NCBI RefSeq assembly: GCF_014699075.1
Contig: NZ_JACXAB010000036.1
Coordinates: 1 to 40,242, forward strand
Reading direction: 5' to 3'
From: Microvirga sp.
GTDB taxonomy: Bacteria > Pseudomonadota > Alphaproteobacteria > Rhizobiales > Beijerinckiaceae
Length of the DNA: 40,242 nt
The notes beneath the pieces are model-generated. The model searched no databases and was not told the origin of the DNA. It saw nothing but the letters and a program-made list of their open reading frames with translations. Of the stretch, positions 8,503-16,509 are shown piece by piece (position 1 is the stretch's first letter; the number at the start of each line of letters is the position of its first letter). Both the position numbers and the translations under genes were made by a program.

Positions 8503-8533
8503 ACAAGGCGGATGCACCGAGCATCCGCCTTGT
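8503..8533. terminator. Strong hairpin terminator between convergent transcription units
   Basis: ACAAGGCGGATGC (8503-8515) pairs perfectly with GCATCCGCCTTGT (8521-8533) around the loop ACCGA. It lies 13 bp past the stop codon of the binding-protein gene (minus strand). A short T-rich tail (TTTCTT) follows on the plus strand, so it may end transcription from both sides. Confidence 0.75.
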
Positions 8534-8545
8534 TTCTTGAACTTA

Positions 8546-9598
8546 TCAGCGCTCGATCGTCTTATTCCAGCGGCTGTTCCATTCCGGCCGCTTCTCGTTG
8601 ATCGTATCCCAGTCAAGCGTGACAGCAGTCTTCATGTAATCGTGGAACTTCTTGAGCTTAGCTTCTGCTTCGGGCGTGGGCGCTTTGGCGTTCACATTCG
8701 ATGGAACGATGTTGCCGTGTTGAAGCGCCTTACTCTGAGCCTCTGGTGAGAGGAGATAGGCGGCAAGCTTCTGAGCCAGTTCGGGCTCGCTGTTATTAGC
8801 GATGACGCACTCGGTCACCATCAGAACAACGGAGCCTTCCTTAGGCTGTGCGTATTCCACCGGAATGTTCTTCTCCTGGTGAGCCGAGACGGCGGTAGGG
8901 GTCAACGGAAAGATCGCAGCTTCGCCGGTCTGCACCATTTCGGAAATCTTGGCCGAACTCGGGATGTATTCCAGCACGTTCGGGCCAATGGTTTCCTTGA
9001 ACTTGGAGAAGCCCGGCTCGACGTTCTTCTCATTGCCTCCCTGGATGCGGTTGAACATCAAGAAGGCATGCAGCCCGAAGGACGAGGCGGCAGCGGATTG
9101 AAATACGACTTTCCCCTTGTACTTCGGGTCGGCGAGATCCATCCACGAGGTCGGGGGAGCCCAGCCCTTCTCATCGAACATCTTCTTGTTGTAGGCGAGG
9201 CCCGTCATGCCGAGATCGATGCCGATTGCCATATCATCCTTCAGCCGGGCGCCGGGAGCGAGATCTGCCAGAACCGGAGTATCTTTGATCTTCTCGCACA
9301 GGCCTGCACCGATGGCGCGGATCATAACGCCGTCATCGAGAAACATCACATGCATCTGGGGATTGGACTTGGCCGCGGTGGCCTTGGCCAGAATGTCGGA
9401 CGAGGTGCCCGGCACAACGACAACCTTCACATCGTTCGCCTTCTCGAAATCCGGAAAGACATGCTGTGTGAAGGTCTTCTCAAAGTTGCCGCCGTTCATC
9501 CCGACATAGAGCGTCTTCGTCTGCGCCTGGGCTGCGCCGGAGGTAGCGATGGTGAGCGCGGCAAAGGCTGTGGCTTGCAAAAGCGTCGTCGTTTTCAT
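8546..9598 (-). CDS. ABC transporter periplasmic binding protein, polyamine/opine type
   Basis: A 350-residue extracellular solute-binding protein of the PotD/family 1 kind. The signal peptide ends at SGAAQAQT (about residue 26). The mature part begins KTLYVGMNGGNFEKTFTQHV, with VVVPGTSSDILAKATAA and GIDLGMTGLAYNKKMFDEKG, the usual pattern for this cluster. The ATG overlaps the stop codon of the upstream oxidoreductase gene (ATGA), which is unusual for a binding protein and shows that it belongs to the same operon as the dehydrogenase. It should bind the imported ligand in the periplasm and deliver it to the permeases encoded at 12441-14100. The ligand is unknown: putrescine, spermidine, opines and amino-acid derivatives are all possible for this family. 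Confidence 0.92.
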   Translation of the reverse strand: MKTTTLLQATAFAALTIATSGAAQAQTKTLYVGMNGGNFEKTFTQHVFPDFEKANDVKVVVVPGTSSDILAKATAAKSNPQMHVMFLDDGVMIRAIGAGLCEKIKDTPVLADLAPGARLKDDMAIGIDLGMTGLAYNKKMFDEKGWAPPTSWMDLADPKYKGKVVFQSAAASSFGLHAFLMFNRIQGGNEKNVEPGFSKFKETIGPNVLEYIPSSAKISEMVQTGEAAIFPLTPTAVSAHQEKNIPVEYAQPKEGSVVLMVTECVIANNSEPELAQKLAAYLLSPEAQSKALQHGNIVPSNVNAKAPTPEAEAKLKKFHDYMKTAVTLDWDTINEKRPEWNSRWNKTIER

Positions 9599-10770
9599 TG
9601 TGCTGCTTCCCTCTTTTTTGGTTCAGGTCCGTTATCCGCCCGGGAATCTTGGGTCGTGCGGGCAAATCGATCGATGGCGAAAGCTTGAATCGGCGTGCGG
9701 CTTTCACCGTCACGGACGAGTTCGGCCAGGACTTCGCCAACTCCCGGCGCGATCTGGAATCCGGCTCCCGAGAAGCCGAAGGCGTGAATGAGGTTTGGTG
9801 TGGTCCGACTGAAGCCGATCACCGGGTTTCGGTCCGCCATCTCACCTTCCGTACCGCTCCAGGAGCGGATGGCGTAGGCATGGCGCAGAGCCGGGAACAG
9901 GGCTGCGGCGCGGTTCATGATGGTCACGGCGCCCGAGCCTGTTGGACGGGAAAAGTCAGGCTCCGCAAGCGGCTCGCCGCGCATGCCGCCGACGATGCAG
10001 TTGCCGCGCTCGACCTGGCGCGCATAGATGCCGCCGCCTTCGGCCCCGATGTTCACGCTCATGAATACATCGAGGGGCTCGGTAACGATCATGCTTGGAT
10101 AGATTGCATGGAGCGGCACGGGCTCGCCGAACGCTTCCGCGAAGGGACCTGCCCAGGCGCCGGCGCTGTTGATCACGAAGCGCGCCTTGATCTCGGTGTT
10201 CGAGCCTGCTGACAGGCAAAAACCTTCGAGCGCTTTCTCGACATGGGACACTCGGGTCTGTTCGAGAACATCCACGCCGGCCCGCCGCGCCGCATCGGCG
10301 AAGGCCGCAGAGACAAGGCGCGGATTGGCATGTCCATCACCTGCGCACAGGGACGCGCCCATGACGTCTCCGGCGATCCAGGGGAAACGCCCCCGCAGCT
10401 GGTTTCCCCCGATCAGCTCCAGGTCGAGCCCCAGATCCGCGACGCGGCCCGCATAGGCTTCGAGCGATGCCATCTCGGCCTCGGTTCGTGCGAGCTTCAA
10501 GTGGCCTGAGCGCACGAATTCACCATCGATGCCGATGAGACCCTTCAGGCGCGGCCAAATGGCATGAGCCCGTTGAGACAAAGCGATCTGCTCCGCCGGA
10601 CGGCCCTGACGGCGCACGCCGCCATAGTTCACGCCGCTGGCCTGCGCGCCACAGAAGCCCTTGTCGAGAAGGACGACGGAGAAGTCCATGCGCCGCAGGG
10701 CAAGAGCCGCGGAGCTTCCGACGAGCCCGCCGCCGATGATGGCGACATCCCTGTGAAGGGCGTTGCTCAT
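9595..10770 (-). CDS. FAD-dependent amino-acid dehydrogenase subunit (DadA/HcnC/OoxB-like)
   Basis: A 391-residue flavoprotein. ATG 10770 is chosen because GAGGAGG lies just upstream and its first bases overlap the previous stop (ATGA); the longer frame back to 11022 is false. The N-terminal FAD motif is VAIIGGGLVGSSAALALRR (residues 9-27), followed by LLDKG. NYGGVRRQ and a C-terminal FGFSGAGFQIAPGVGEVLAEL are typical of glycine/D-amino-acid oxidase (DAO) family members. In HcnABC, opine oxidase and D-hydroxyproline dehydrogenase, this subunit oxidises the C-N bond of the substrate. It is translationally coupled to the HcnB-like gene before it and the binding-protein gene after it. Confidence 0.92.
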   Translation of the reverse strand: MSNALHRDVAIIGGGLVGSSAALALRRMDFSVVLLDKGFCGAQASGVNYGGVRRQGRPAEQIALSQRAHAIWPRLKGLIGIDGEFVRSGHLKLARTEAEMASLEAYAGRVADLGLDLELIGGNQLRGRFPWIAGDVMGASLCAGDGHANPRLVSAAFADAARRAGVDVLEQTRVSHVEKALEGFCLSAGSNTEIKARFVINSAGAWAGPFAEAFGEPVPLHAIYPSMIVTEPLDVFMSVNIGAEGGGIYARQVERGNCIVGGMRGEPLAEPDFSRPTGSGAVTIMNRAAALFPALRHAYAIRSWSGTEGEMADRNPVIGFSRTTPNLIHAFGFSGAGFQIAPGVGEVLAELVRDGESRTPIQAFAIDRFARTTQDSRADNGPEPKKREAAQ

Positions 10771-12143
10771 GCGGTTTCCTCCTCGGCCATAACCCCCAAC
10801 GGAATGGGCTTGATGGGCGGCTGTGCGCGCAGACGTCCGACCGCGTCCGGCGATTGACCGCAGGCGGCAGCCAGCACTTCCACCGCCGCGTTTCCACACA
10901 TCCGCCCCTGGCACCGGCCCATCCCCACACGGGTCAAGGCCTTGAGGCGGTTGAGTTCGAAAACACCCTGATCGCGTACGGCATCGCGCACTGCGCCGAT
11001 GGCAATCTCCTCGCATCGGCACAGGGTCACGTCGTCGGAAATGCCGTTGGCCCAGGCCTGCGGAAATGGGAACGCGGCTTCGAGAACGTCGCGAAACTTA
11101 CTGATACTGGCGAGCTTGCGCTCCAGCACCCCGATCCGCACATGATCGACCGATAGGCCCACATCCTCAAGGAGCGCGAGGCCTGCCCGCTCGCCAGCCA
11201 GTTCGGCAGCATCCGCGCCGGCAATGCCGGCGCCGTCACCGGCGATATAGACGCCCGGCATGGTGGTGCGTCCCGCGCCGTCGCGTTCAGGCCGCCATGC
11301 CCGGTCCCGCGCATCGAAGACAAAGCGGCATCCCGCAAGATCGGCGAGCTGCGTTTCGGACCGCAGGGAGAATCCATAACCTATCGCGTCGCAGGCAAGG
11401 CGATGCTCCACGTCGCGCTCGCGCCAGACAACCCCCTCTACTCTCGTTGCGCCGTCGATGCGAACCGGCTGAACTCCAAAGCGAACGGCAACGCCGCGGG
11501 CCATGAGTTCGGCGGCATAGCGGAAACCGCGCAGCACGACGGACGGCTGAGCGAATAATCCGCGAAGGAGGTGAAGCTTGGCCGAGAACTGTGAGGTGTC
11601 GAGAACGGCCGCAACGTTGGCGCCGGCTTTCACGTATTGCCATGCAACAAGATAGAGCAGCGGTCCGGAGCCGAGAAACACAACCTCCTCGCCAATGGCG
11701 CAGCCCTGCGACTTCAAGGCGATCTGGGAGCCGCCGAGGGTGAAGACGCCCGGAAGGGTCCAGCCCGGGAAGGGGAGGACGCGGTCGGTTGCGCCGGTAG
11801 CCAGGATTAGATGGCTGAATGGGATGCGGCGTGTGCGATGGCCCGTCACCGCATCCGCAGCCTTGTCGCGGAGGTTCCACACCAGCGTTTCGGGATAGTA
11901 ATCGATCCTGTCGCGGATCCCCGCGAAGGTGCCGTGCAGGGCCGTAGCCTTCGCGGCCTCCGATCCGTAGAGATCTTTCGCGGAACGTTCATCGGCCACG
12001 AGCCTCTGGCGATAGATCTGTCCGCCGCCCGATGGCGCTTCATCGATGACAGCTGGCCTGATGCCCGAGCTCACGAGGATCTGGGCGGCACGGATTCCGG
12101 CAGGGCCGGCGCCGACGATCAGCGGTCGCGTGGCGTCGCTCAC
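10767..12143 (-). CDS. NAD(P)/FAD-binding oxidoreductase subunit with C-terminal [2Fe-2S] domain (HcnB/OoxA-like)
   Basis: A 458-residue two-dinucleotide-binding flavoprotein. The start is GTG 12143, since it forms a GTGA overlap with the stop of the ferredoxin-like gene and has GGAG nine bases upstream. Motifs: VGAGPAGIRAAQ (10-21) for FAD, ATGATDRVLPFPGW (115-128), GSGPLLYL (158-165) for a second nucleotide, and AGDGAGIAG (301-309). The C-terminus has CRCEE and GRCQGRMCG: Cys375, Cys377, Cys411 and Cys416 form a BFD-like [2Fe-2S] site. It is the electron-handling subunit of HcnABC, opine oxidase and D-hydroxyproline dehydrogenase complexes. Length and order match that family (HcnB is about 465 residues). 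Confidence 0.92.
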   Translation of the reverse strand: MSDATRPLIVGAGPAGIRAAQILVSSGIRPAVIDEAPSGGGQIYRQRLVADERSAKDLYGSEAAKATALHGTFAGIRDRIDYYPETLVWNLRDKAADAVTGHRTRRIPFSHLILATGATDRVLPFPGWTLPGVFTLGGSQIALKSQGCAIGEEVVFLGSGPLLYLVAWQYVKAGANVAAVLDTSQFSAKLHLLRGLFAQPSVVLRGFRYAAELMARGVAVRFGVQPVRIDGATRVEGVVWRERDVEHRLACDAIGYGFSLRSETQLADLAGCRFVFDARDRAWRPERDGAGRTTMPGVYIAGDGAGIAGADAAELAGERAGLALLEDVGLSVDHVRIGVLERKLASISKFRDVLEAAFPFPQAWANGISDDVTLCRCEEIAIGAVRDAVRDQGVFELNRLKALTRVGMGRCQGRMCGNAAVEVLAAACGQSPDAVGRLRAQPPIKPIPLGVMAEEETA

Positions 12144-12436
12144 GATCTCGGCTCCATCATGGTTTGAAGTCTCATTCCCGGTTCCAGAGCCGTGCTGCAG
12201 GCGCGGATGCGTCCGCCGTCGCCTGTGAGAACCCAGCAGTCCTGGCATGCGCCCATCTGGCAGAAGCCGGCTCTGGGTGCTCCTGAGAAGTCGCTGGGAC
12301 GCAGCCGATCGGACTGGGTGAGAATAGCGGTCAAAACCGTATCGCCAACACGGCCCGAGCAAGCCTCACCGTTCAGCGTGAAGGAAACGACGGGAAGCTC
12401 GTGCCGAGCGAGGCGCTTGAGAAGAGCCATATCCAT
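12140..12436 (-). CDS. Small [2Fe-2S] ferredoxin-like subunit (HcnA/OoxG-like)
   Basis: A 98-residue Fer2_4-type protein. FCQMGACQDC and a later Cys give Cys59-x4-Cys64-x2-Cys67-x12-Cys80, a plant-type [2Fe-2S] ligand set. The strand pattern VVSFTLNGEACSGRVGDTVLTAI is typical of the domain. ATG 12436 is the longest start, but ATG 12430 (MALLKRL) has GAGG at a better eight-base spacing and may be the real one, giving 96 residues. The gene begins 4-10 bp after the permease stop and overlaps the next gene by GTGA. It should pass electrons between the flavin subunits and an acceptor, probably the respiratory chain. Confidence 0.9.
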   Translation of the reverse strand: MDMALLKRLARHELPVVSFTLNGEACSGRVGDTVLTAILTQSDRLRPSDFSGAPRAGFCQMGACQDCWVLTGDGGRIRACSTALEPGMRLQTMMEPRS

Positions 12437-12440
12437 GTCC

Positions 12441-13235
12441 TCATCGCTGCCCGACGAGAATGCGGTCGAGTCCGAACGCGCGGTCCAGCACCAGCATAGC
12501 GGCCGCCGTAATGGCGATCATCAGGGCCGAAACGGCCGCCATCATCGGGTCGATGGACTCCGTCGCGTACATGTACATCCGAACCGGCAGCGTGACGGTT
12601 GCTGGTGAGGTGACGAAGATCGACATCGTCAGCTCGTCGAAGCTGTTGATGAAGGCCAGCAGCCAGCCGCCCGTGATGCCGGGCAGGATCATGGGAGCTG
12701 TGATGCGGCGAAACGCGGTCCATTCCCCGGCGCCAAGCGTACGCGCAGCCTGCTCGGCGCTGCGGTCGAGTCCGGACAGGGCAGCGAGCACGAGACGGAG
12801 CACATAGGGCGTTACGATGATTATGTGCGTCGCGACGAGCCAAGCAAAGCTGCCCGTGGCGCCAAGGAGCGCGAACAGCCGCAGAAAGGCCACCCCGAGA
12901 ACCAGATGAGGAATGATCAGCGGCGACAGGAACAGAGCATTCAGGAAATCTCGGCCTGGAAACGAGTAGCGGCTGATGGCAAGCCCGGCAGGTAAGGCGA
13001 ACGCGACCGCCAATGTCGCAGAGAGCGCTGCCAGCCAGATACTGTTCCAGAAGGACGCCATGAAATCGGGATGCGCGAACACCGCCTTGAACCATCGTAG
13101 CGACAGGCCGGTCGTCGGCAGGCTCAACGTGTTCTCGGGCGTGAACGCGACGAGGCAGATGATGACCAGCGGTGCCAGGACAAACGCTAGAACAAGAACG
13201 TGAAAGGTAAGTGCGATGGTCCCATTCTTCTGCAT
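12441..13235 (-). CDS. ABC transporter permease (PotC-like)
   Basis: A 264-residue inner-membrane protein with about six helices, the first at residues 6-30 (TIALTFHVLVLAFVLAPLVI). The coupling loop has the EAA-type motif EQAARTLGAGEWTAFRRIT, followed by LPGITGGWLLAFINSFDEL. These are the hallmarks of the PotC subfamily. The start is ATG 13235 (MQKNGTIAL), 4 bp after the stop of the sister permease; the longer frame back to 13319 overlaps that gene and is rejected. It forms the membrane pore with the other permease and is driven by the ATPase encoded at 14115-15179. Confidence 0.92.
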   Translation of the reverse strand: MQKNGTIALTFHVLVLAFVLAPLVIICLVAFTPENTLSLPTTGLSLRWFKAVFAHPDFMASFWNSIWLAALSATLAVAFALPAGLAISRYSFPGRDFLNALFLSPLIIPHLVLGVAFLRLFALLGATGSFAWLVATHIIIVTPYVLRLVLAALSGLDRSAEQAARTLGAGEWTAFRRITAPMILPGITGGWLLAFINSFDELTMSIFVTSPATVTLPVRMYMYATESIDPMMAAVSALMIAITAAAMLVLDRAFGLDRILVGQR

Positions 13236-13239
13236 GGTG

Positions 13240-14100
13240 TCACCCAAGAGTCCGGCGTGCGCGAGCCTCGACCATGCGGTTGTAGGCCAGCATGATGCAG
13301 AGGTTTGCGACAAGAACAATGATCGCGATGGTGGCTCCGAGGGGCCAGTTCAGCTCCTGGAGGTACTCGTCGTAGACCAAGGTCGCCGCCATCTTCAGGC
13401 GACGGCCACCCAGGAGAGCTGGAACGGCGAAGGCACTGGCCGACAGCCCGAAGACGATGAGGCTGCCGGAGAGCATGCCGAGCGTCACCTGCGGCATGAC
13501 CACCCGGCGAAGAGCCGTTAAGTGGGAAGCGCCGAGGGTCCAGGCTGCCGCTTCGACCATGGGATCGAGCTTCTGCAGGGCCGTCCAAACCGGAATGACC
13601 ATGAACGGCAGCATGACGTGGACGAGAGCAATGACGATGGCGGTCTCGGTGTAGAGAATCCTGGCCGGTGCGAACCCGACGAACTGGAGTGCCTGGTTCA
13701 CGAGGCCCTGCGAGCCGAGCAGCATGCTCCAGCCAAAGGTGCGGACGACGACGGAGACGAGCAGGGGGCCGATGATGACGAGAAGGAAAACCGAGCGCCA
13801 CGGATCCCGCATGCGCGACAGGATGTAGGCCTCCGGAACACCAATGGCGGCACAGATAAGTGTGGTCAGCGCCGCGATCCGCAGCGTCCTCCAGAAGATC
13901 TCGAGATAGTACCCGTCCGTGACGACCGTGATGTAGTGCGACAGCGTGAAGGTGTTCTGGATGCCGGTGGAATGATCGTAGGCCTGAAACGACAGGATGA
14001 CCGTGAGCGCCAGGGGCAGAAGCACGAGCCCGAAAAAGAACAGGGCTCCGGGTCCGGCAAGCAGCCATGGGGCTGAAGGGATAGGGGAGCGCGAGGTCAT
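13240..14100 (-). CDS. ABC transporter permease (PotB-like)
   Basis: A 286-residue membrane protein. ATG 14100 (MTSRSPIPS) is chosen because GGGAGG lies eight bases upstream. The first helix is about residues 12-35 (LLAGPGALFFFGLVLLPLAL); about six helices follow. The EAA loop is VEAAAWTLGASHLTALRRVV with MPQVTLGML after it. The gene begins 14 bp after the ATPase stop and ends 4 bp before the second permease. It is the first half of the heterodimeric channel of a polyamine/opine/thiamine-class importer. Confidence 0.92.
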   Translation of the reverse strand: MTSRSPIPSAPWLLAGPGALFFFGLVLLPLALTVILSFQAYDHSTGIQNTFTLSHYITVVTDGYYLEIFWRTLRIAALTTLICAAIGVPEAYILSRMRDPWRSVFLLVIIGPLLVSVVVRTFGWSMLLGSQGLVNQALQFVGFAPARILYTETAIVIALVHVMLPFMVIPVWTALQKLDPMVEAAAWTLGASHLTALRRVVMPQVTLGMLSGSLIVFGLSASAFAVPALLGGRRLKMAATLVYDEYLQELNWPLGATIAIIVLVANLCIMLAYNRMVEARARRTLG

Positions 14101-14114
14101 TATTGTTCCCTCCC

Positions 14115-15179
14115 TCAAGCCGCTGCGGCGGTACCCGCGATGATGCGCATGTTATCCGGCGACCAGTCGAGCCCGACCGGGGAGCCTTCCGCAGCCGGCT
14201 CGACGCCCAGGTTTGGCGTGGAGACCGTCATGATCCCGATCGGCGTCTCGACGGTGAAAAGCCACTGGCTGCCTAGAAAGAAGCGGCTGGCGACACGTCC
14301 CTCCAGGCGGCCTGCGCCAGCATCGCACAAAAGGATCTTCTCGGGGCGGATCGACAGCGTGACCGGGGTTCCTGCAGCAATTTCCGGCGCGGAGGCCTCC
14401 AGCAGGGCGCCGCCGATGTCCGCAGCGTTGGTTGTGCCGTTGCGGCGCCAGGTGCCGGCCAGAAGATTGGTCTTGCCGACGAAGGACGAGATGAAGGCGT
14501 TCGAGGGCTGCTCGTAGAGCCGGTACGGCGCATCCACCTGAGTCATCCGCCCGCCTTCCATCACGACCACGCGATCGCTGATGGAGAGCGCTTCGGCCTG
14601 GTCGTGGGTGACCATGATGGTGGTCGTGCCGACCTTGCGTTGGATCCGCCGCAACTCGAACTGCATTTCCTCGCGAAGCTTGGCGTCCAGGTTGGAGAGA
14701 GGCTCGTCCAGCAGGAGGACGGGCGGCGCGATGACGAGAGCGCGAGCGATAGCCACACGCTGCCTCTGACCACCGGAGAGCTGTCGGGGATAGCGGTCGG
14801 CGAAGGAGGAAAGCTGCACCAGCACGAGCGCCTCTCGCACGCGATCGGTCCTCTCGGCCTGCGGAACGCGTCGCATCTCGAGCCCGAACGCGACGTTCTG
14901 CGCCACTGTCATGTGGGGGAAGAGGGCATAGCTCTGAAAGACGACGCCAAGTCCGCGGCGGTTGGGCTTCTCGCGCGTGATATCGCGCCCGTCCAGGGAG
15001 ATCCGGCCCTCAGTGGGTTCGACGAGACCGGCGATCATCTGCAGGGTCGTTGTCTTCCCGCAGCCCGACGGGCCGAGAAGCGAAACGAATTCGCCTTTGT
15101 CGATCGTCAGGCTGACATCGCGAACGGCCGTGAACATGCCGAATTCCTTGGAAACTCCTTTGAGTGTCAGGAATGCCAT
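14115..15179 (-). CDS. ABC transporter ATP-binding protein (PotA-like)
   Basis: A 354-residue importer ATPase. Walker A is GPSGCGKT (36-43), the signature LSGGQ is at 134-138, Walker B is LLLDEP (155-160) and the switch His is His192 (VTHDQAEAL). The C-terminal 120 residues form a TOBE-type regulatory domain (LSIRPEKILL, VGLDWSPDNMRII). GGAGAG lies close before ATG 15179; the longer frame to 15200 lacks this. This is the first gene of the seven-gene operon, so its upstream region (15180-15358), shared with the IclR gene, holds the control sites. Confidence 0.94.
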   Translation of the reverse strand: MAFLTLKGVSKEFGMFTAVRDVSLTIDKGEFVSLLGPSGCGKTTTLQMIAGLVEPTEGRISLDGRDITREKPNRRGLGVVFQSYALFPHMTVAQNVAFGLEMRRVPQAERTDRVREALVLVQLSSFADRYPRQLSGGQRQRVAIARALVIAPPVLLLDEPLSNLDAKLREEMQFELRRIQRKVGTTTIMVTHDQAEALSISDRVVVMEGGRMTQVDAPYRLYEQPSNAFISSFVGKTNLLAGTWRRNGTTNAADIGGALLEASAPEIAAGTPVTLSIRPEKILLCDAGAGRLEGRVASRFFLGSQWLFTVETPIGIMTVSTPNLGVEPAAEGSPVGLDWSPDNMRIIAGTAAAA

Positions 15180-15281
15180 TCTGCTCTCCGATCCTTGCAA
15201 AGCATTCAGCCATAAGCCCGAATGCGCATGATGCCCGGATCCGCATCACGAGCGAGGCCCTAGCCCAAGTCAATGCCAATG

Positions 15282-15332
15282 TTTCGCTATGTGAAAGTGT
15301 TTTGACATCTGTTCCACCAAGTGAAATAAAAT
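15282..15332. promoter_or_regulatory. Twin IclR-type operators and promoter between importer operon and iclR-type gene
   Basis: Two similar imperfect inverted repeats, TTTCGCTATGTGAAA (15282-15296) and TTCCACCAAGTGAAA (15312-15326), share the form TTYC-N6-GTGAAA less one variable base and are 30 bp apart, about three helical turns. A TTGACA at 15302-15307 lies between them, with AT-rich TAAAAT at 15327-15332 as a possible -10 element for the IclR gene. IclR regulators bind sites of this size as dimers. Binding is inferred. Confidence 0.55.
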
Positions 15333-15358
15333 CGGAAAAATAGCGGGATTTATTCTAT

Positions 15359-16171
15359 ATGCGGGAAGATGGCATCTCTGGAACGCAGCGAGCCCTGGCG
15401 CTCCTGAAGGTTCTCGGGGCTGGAGATTCCCATGGGATGCGCCTGACCGACATCGCATCAGCCGCCGGGATCACCCAACCCAGCGCTCATCGGGCCCTGA
15501 AGGTTCTCATGGCCGAGGGCTTCGTCGAGCAGGTGGATGCGAGCCGTAAATACAGGCTGGCCCTCGACTTCTTCGTCCTGGCTGCACGGGCCGCGCAGTC
15601 GGGCGGATTGCGCAGCACGGCCAGGCCAGCGCTTCTGCGCCTGTCCTCCACACTGAGCGACAGTATCTTCCTTCTCGTGCGGAACGGGTTCGACGCCGTC
15701 TGCCTGGATCGCGTGGAAGGTCCGTTCCCGATCAGGACCTTCACGGGCGATATCGGCGGCAAGGTGCCTCTCGGCATCGGTCAGGGCAGTCTCGCCATCC
15801 TGTCGTTCCTGCCGGAGGAGGAGCGCGAAGCCGTGATCCGCTTCAACGTTCCCCGCCTTCTCGACCGGGGCGGCTTCGATGAGATCGGGTTGCGGATGCA
15901 GATCCAGAGCGTCCGCAAGACGGGCTTCTGCAGCCTCAACACGGGCCTGATCCCCGGTATGGCCGGCGTGGGAGTGCCGATCCTTGACTCGGAGGGGCGG
16001 GCTGTTGCGGCCCTGAGCATAGGCACTTTGTCGGAGCGTCTGGAGGGGGGACGGCTGCCGCTGGTGGTTGATCTGATCCGAAAAGAAGCGGAAGGAATCG
16101 CCCGGCAGCTCAACCCTTTCGATCCAACCCTCCGTTACCCTACCCGAAGCCTCGGGATGGAAGCGATATAG
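15359..16171 (+). CDS. IclR-family transcriptional regulator
   Basis: A 270-residue regulator of normal IclR length. The winged helix-turn-helix is at about 8-70 (TQRALALLKVLGAGDSHGMR, then LTDIASAAGITQPSAHRALK, and the wing KYRLALDF). The effector domain (about 85-255) has the usual FCSLNTGLIPGMAGVGVPIL segment and ends with a helix (LPLVVDLIRKEAEGIARQL). It is divergent from the importer-dehydrogenase operon and separated from it by 179 bp that carry two likely operators, so it most probably controls that operon and itself. The ligand may be the imported compound or a breakdown product. The ribosome site before ATG 15359 is weak. Confidence 0.93.
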   Translation: MREDGISGTQRALALLKVLGAGDSHGMRLTDIASAAGITQPSAHRALKVLMAEGFVEQVDASRKYRLALDFFVLAARAAQSGGLRSTARPALLRLSSTLSDSIFLLVRNGFDAVCLDRVEGPFPIRTFTGDIGGKVPLGIGQGSLAILSFLPEEEREAVIRFNVPRLLDRGGFDEIGLRMQIQSVRKTGFCSLNTGLIPGMAGVGVPILDSEGRAVAALSIGTLSERLEGGRLPLVVDLIRKEAEGIARQLNPFDPTLRYPTRSLGMEAI

Positions 16172-16205
16172 TCTACTTGGCAAGCGGCTTTGGCTGTAAT
16201 GACGA

Positions 16206-16235
16206 AAGGTCCGCTTTTGGCACAAAGCGGACCTT
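16206..16235. repeat. Dispersed-type intergenic repeat / hairpin
   Basis: AAGGTCCGCTTT (16206-16217) pairs perfectly with AAAGCGGACCTT (16224-16235) around a 6-base loop, 35 bp after the IclR stop. Read on the minus strand the DNA gives VRFVPKADLSSLQ, a spurious peptide that I recall as common in Bradyrhizobium and related genomes, where it marks a short intergenic repeat rather than a gene. It may also serve as the terminator of the IclR gene. The rest of 16172-16509 (338 bp in all) shows no credible gene. Confidence 0.5.
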
Positions 16236-16509
16236 AGCCTTACTTCCGCAATCGTGCTGCAAGGCGACCTTCATGTGATTTCGGTCGAGGATTATGTTCG
16301 TCCCAAAGCCAGGTTTAATTAGTTTGGGACCGTATGGCTTGTACACGATCCGGTCATGGCGCCGCAGTTGGCGCGAGTGCTCCCCAAGCTCGTCACCATT
16401 CGTCGGCACATCATGGTTTACCCTCAGATGTAGGATCTGCCGTTAGCCGGAGGGCACAGTTCGCGATGAGCGGCGTTGACACTGTGTTTCCCGGCAGGGA
16501 CGCTAGGGC

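Noticed and set aside
9595..12143. Hydrogen cyanide synthase (hcnABC)
   Set aside because: Subunit order fits, but the same architecture occurs in opine oxidases and D-hydroxyproline dehydrogenase, and the genes are embedded in an importer operon; cyanide production is not supported.
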